The notes beneath the pieces are model-generated. The model was not told where the DNA came from, searched no databases, and saw only the letters and a program-made list of their open reading frames with translations. Positions 30,536 to 33,106 of a stretch of 33,106 bases of DNA are shown here, piece by piece (position 1 is the first letter of the stretch; every line of letters begins with the position of its first letter). A program made the position numbers and the translations under genes. The DNA is from Companilactobacillus suantsaicola (lineage in GTDB: Bacteria; Bacillota; Bacilli; Lactobacillales; Lactobacillaceae), in assembly GCF_004745525.1 (NCBI RefSeq), contig NZ_RKLY01000028.1, positions 1 through 33,106 of the forward strand. The letters are read 5' to 3'.

Positions 30536-31849
30536 TTAATTTGAAATAACATACTTTGGCAAAATATCAACTTTTCCTGAGAATACTTTAATTCCAAACA
30601 TCCCACCTAATACCAAGAAAAGCATGAATATGTATCCATGAATGGAAAAGTTACAAATGGCTGAATACAGTGCACCAATATTACATCCACGAGCACATCT
30701 ACTACCTAAGCCCATCAATGCACCACCAAATCCATAAATTAACATATCCATTTTTGAAAAATTGAAGTTCATTTTAAAACGACCAGCCATTAGAAAGGCG
30801 ATAAATGCTCCTAAAACTAATCCAATGTTTCTAATCGTCCCCCCATCAACCAAAAGGCTTCCTTGCATTGCTTTAGCCGTTTCGTCAAATGCCGGAGAAG
30901 TAAATTGAACTCCAAACAATTGGAAAAATTTTTGATCTAAAGAGACAAAGGCTGTCGTGACTCCCCAAGCTTTCCCTGTAGTTACTAATACAAAGATAGC
31001 TCCTATTGCAATACCAACTGCCCCTGTGAGAAAACTCCATCTTTCAACAAAGAATTTATGATATGTTCTCCATGAAAATGGTTTAACGGATTCTTTTGTT
31101 TCTGGTAATGGTTTTTCAAAATCTAGATAATCTGATTTTGGAAATGAGTACATTCCTATTTCTTTCTTATGATTTTCATATTGTTTAGCGATGTAATATA
31201 ATCCCAAGAATATCAACAAGGTAATAGCTATAGCTCCACCATAGCCAACATAATCTGGAAGCCAACCTTTAATACCAATTTTACCAAATGATGTTTGATC
31301 CAAATCATATCCTAATTTTTGACCGGGTGCGGCAAATAGAACAAAGAACGGTAATGCAATCCACGAATGACCTTCTCCTTCACCGAAATCTGTTAATGTA
31401 CCACTTGCACATCCTCCGGCGAGCATCATTCCAATACCAAACAAAAATCCACCCAAAGCTGTCGAAATATTTCCAAGTCTCACATTTTGCGTACCAGGAA
31501 TTATTGACTGCGTATCATTTGTCACTAGCCAAGCAGGCAATGCGCCTTTACTTGCGGCAAACCATTGAATTCCGATATTAACAATTGCCGTTATTGCAAA
31601 CATTATTAATAATGCATTTGTCAAACTAGCTTCACCACGATAAAAAACTCTTTTAATGCCACCGGCAAAACCAAATCTCGATCTAGTTAACGAGTAACCT
31701 ATCATTAACCCAGCAAATAAAGCTAACGGAAGTTTATTTGCTTGTGTATTTAAATACAAGGCCCAGATTACTGCCAAAATGAACAATGCTATCCCAATAA
31801 TCGGTTGTATCGGGTTTAAGCCAGCCTTTTTCATGTCATCTTTGAACAT
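30536..31849 (-). CDS. YeeE/YedE family sulfur-compound transporter
   Basis: Polytopic membrane protein (437 aa, about 10-12 helices) of the YeeE/YedE/TsuA family, whose characterised members import thiosulfate through conserved cysteines. The Cys motifs are AGGCASGTLTDFGEGEG (Cys147) and GSRCARGCNIGALYSAIC (Cys385, Cys389, Cys399), one in each homologous half. A hydrophilic linker (about 225-265) joins the halves, so this is the long fused form. ATG 31849 has GGGGAGG upstream. It is first of the operon with the CoA-persulfide reductase and TauCAB. I infer that it brings in thiosulfate or a persulfide-type sulfur source for the rhodanese reductase. Confidence 0.88.
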   Translation of the reverse strand: MFKDDMKKAGLNPIQPIIGIALFILAVIWALYLNTQANKLPLALFAGLMIGYSLTRSRFGFAGGIKRVFYRGEASLTNALLIMFAITAIVNIGIQWFAASKGALPAWLVTNDTQSIIPGTQNVRLGNISTALGGFLFGIGMMLAGGCASGTLTDFGEGEGHSWIALPFFVLFAAPGQKLGYDLDQTSFGKIGIKGWLPDYVGYGGAIAITLLIFLGLYYIAKQYENHKKEIGMYSFPKSDYLDFEKPLPETKESVKPFSWRTYHKFFVERWSFLTGAVGIAIGAIFVLVTTGKAWGVTTAFVSLDQKFFQLFGVQFTSPAFDETAKAMQGSLLVDGGTIRNIGLVLGAFIAFLMAGRFKMNFNFSKMDMLIYGFGGALMGLGSRCARGCNIGALYSAICNFSIHGYIFMLFLVLGGMFGIKVFSGKVDILPKYVISN

Positions 31850-31894
31850 GATTTAACCTCCCCACTGAAAGATAGTTCATTTACTAGTAAATTT

Positions 31895-31908
31895 CGTATG
31901 CGCTTACA
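31895..31908. promoter_or_regulatory. cre-like site upstream of the sulfur operon
   Basis: On the minus strand TGTAAGCGCATACG matches the cre consensus at 12 of 14 positions, 46 nt upstream of the YeeE start. Confidence 0.35.
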
Positions 31909-32016
31909 AGAACCATTTAAACATAAATAAATTTAATTGTAAGTCTCATAAGGAGCATAATCATCATTTTTCGATTGTGATTCTTTTATTTTATATACAC
32001 TTTGATACTTTATATT

Positions 32017-32031
32017 GCCTTATATCAAGGC
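32017..32031. promoter_or_regulatory. LysR-type regulator dyad
   Basis: GCCTT-ATATC-AAGGC, a perfect 5-bp dyad, lies in the divergent region between the LysR gene and the sulfur operon, with TATAAT immediately right (32033-32038). Its size and place fit an LTTR box (T-N11-A form) controlling both directions. Confidence 0.5.
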
Positions 32032-32119
32032 CTATAATTTGAACTTTTATTCACAATGATAATATGATATTTTATTTATAAATGAATACATAAATAAATT
32101 TTATGAAGGTGAATAGTCA

Positions 32120-32953
32120 ATGTTCAGAAGCATTATCACATTCCAAAAAGTTTACGAGTATAGGAGTATTACTAAAGCGGCCAAAGAATTATATGTCACG
32201 CAACCCAGCGTCTCAATACAAATCAAACAACTAGAAAAGGAACTTGGCGTAACTTTTTTTAAGCGAAATGGCAATAAAGGCTTGATTCCAACTGAAAATG
32301 CCAATAGATTTTATCGAGACTCACAATTATTACTAAATGGTTGGGAGTCCTCACTTAACCATTTAGTAAAAAAACATTCTAACAATCACATTTGCTGTTC
32401 CATTGGGGTATCTCCAATGAATGCAATTTATATCATGCCGCAGTTAATTAATAGTTTAGAAAAAAGAAACAAACACTTTGATTTTGAAATCATCGTTCAA
32501 GACTCTGAAACAATTCTTGACTCAATAACCAAGCACGAATTGGATTTTGGTTTGGTTGAAAGACCGTTCACATCAAGGGATGTAGAACAGCTTCCCTTTG
32601 CCAACGATGCTCTGGTCCACGCTGGAGATATAAATAATCCAGTTTGGATACTTGGGCGTTCAGGTTCCATTCAGCGTGAATATACTGATAAATACTTTTC
32701 TGAAAATAAAATAAAACCTAAAAAAATTCTAAAAGTTAATGACAGTAATTTAACCAGTCGACTTGTTACTTTGGGAATCGGTCAATCAATCATTTGTAAA
32801 AAGTCAATCGAAGGTACAATTGTACCGTTTCAACAGCTATCAAAAGATTATTCGATCAAATACTATTTAATTAATGCAAAGATTCCCAATTCAAAAGAAA
32901 TACAAAATCTGATTCACTTAGTCAGAACCTTGTTACCTCAATTACACTTTTAA
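32120..32953 (+). CDS. LysR family transcriptional regulator of the sulfur operon
   Basis: LTTR of 277 aa. The N-terminal winged helix (1-60) has FQKVYEYRSITKAAKELYVTQPSVSIQIKQLEKELG, the standard LysR HTH. The C-terminal part (about 90-277) is a two-lobed effector domain; SIGVSPMNAIYIMPQL starts lobe 1 and VNDSNLTSRLVTLGIGQSIICK is the lobe 2 hinge. It is slightly shorter than the usual 290-300. ATG 32120 has GAAGGTG upstream. It diverges from the yeeE-cdr-tauCAB operon with a dyad between them, so it is the likely local activator answering a sulfur metabolite. It is not close enough to CysB for me to name it so. Confidence 0.88.
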   Translation: MFRSIITFQKVYEYRSITKAAKELYVTQPSVSIQIKQLEKELGVTFFKRNGNKGLIPTENANRFYRDSQLLLNGWESSLNHLVKKHSNNHICCSIGVSPMNAIYIMPQLINSLEKRNKHFDFEIIVQDSETILDSITKHELDFGLVERPFTSRDVEQLPFANDALVHAGDINNPVWILGRSGSIQREYTDKYFSENKIKPKKILKVNDSNLTSRLVTLGIGQSIICKKSIEGTIVPFQQLSKDYSIKYYLINAKIPNSKEIQNLIHLVRTLLPQLHF

Positions 32954-33033
32954 TCGAATTTTTATTAAATTTTCACAAAAAAGAACCAAGGCGAATTTTA
33001 TAATCAAGTTAGCCACCTTAAGAAAAACTAAAT

Positions 33034-33106
33034 AAAAAAACACCAAGACGTAAAAATCAGTTATCATTGGAGTTCCGACACTAACAATGAAAGAGGTTTT
33101 TCGTCT
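33034..33106 (-). terminator. Truncated terminator hairpin at the window edge
   Basis: AGACG-t-AAAAA (33046-33056) pairs with TTTTT-CGTCT (33097-33106), with inner TCATTG/CAATGA (33064-33069/33085-33090). Read leftward it runs into TTGGTGTTTTTTT. It therefore probably ends a minus-strand gene lying beyond the right edge; the outer stem is cut off. The stretch 32954-33033 shows nothing else. Confidence 0.5.

Noticed and set aside
33034-33106. Insertion-sequence end at the right edge
   Set aside because: The sequence has a hairpin followed by a T run when read leftward, which is better explained as a terminator; no transposase coding is visible.

Overview
The window looks like a chromosomal segment of a low-GC Gram-positive bacterium of the Lactobacillaceae. 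A Companilactobacillus-type organism is my best guess, from overall protein style only. Supporting signs are a secreted protein made of SLAP (surface-layer-protein-type) repeats, a ClpL chaperone, an ECF vitamin transporter, CcpA-type cre sites, strong AGGAGG ribosome binding sites, several TTG/GTG starts and AT-rich spacers. I see no rRNA, tRNA, CRISPR array, phage gene or intact insertion sequence.

Layout. 1-6.4 kb: MATE efflux protein, an HSL-type esterase, a ROK-like regulator, then a small operon of two Cof-type HAD phosphatases flanking an AraC-type regulator. 6.4-12.65 kb: glycerol facilitator diverging from a PduO-type cobalamin adenosyltransferase, a sugar acetyltransferase, then a three-gene ECF transporter operon (T, fused A, S) that resembles CbrTUV, diverging from a small secreted lysine-rich protein with a DUF4430 (transcobalamin-C-like) domain. 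I read these as a vitamin B12 capture, import and activation set, possibly serving glycerol/diol metabolism. 13-15.9 kb: a YtrA-type GntR regulator with a clear palindromic operator, an ABC ATPase, two paralogous permeases and a tiny membrane protein. 16-21.7 kb: five-repeat SLAP protein, AzgA-type purine permease, a small membrane protein, an ABC exporter and a GNAT acetyltransferase. 21.8-26 kb: clpL preceded by its own small HTH regulator gene with tandem 16-bp operator units, and a divergent 571-aa GHSLG hydrolase. 26.2-33 kb: a five-gene sulfur operon (YeeE/YedE, CoA-disulfide reductase-rhodanese, TauC, TauA, TauB) diverging from a LysR-type regulator.

Besides genes, two families of structured intergenic elements stand out, each present twice. 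Type A (8898-9063 and 12827-12988) has short conserved blocks and a closing 17-18 bp perfect stem whose sequence is completely different in the two copies. Type B (21679-21803 and 26040-26163) is a long hairpin with conserved basal and near-apical elements and covarying helices. All four lie just past the last stop codon of an operon. They look like undescribed 3'-UTR or small-RNA structures, and with the B12 cluster are the most interesting material here.
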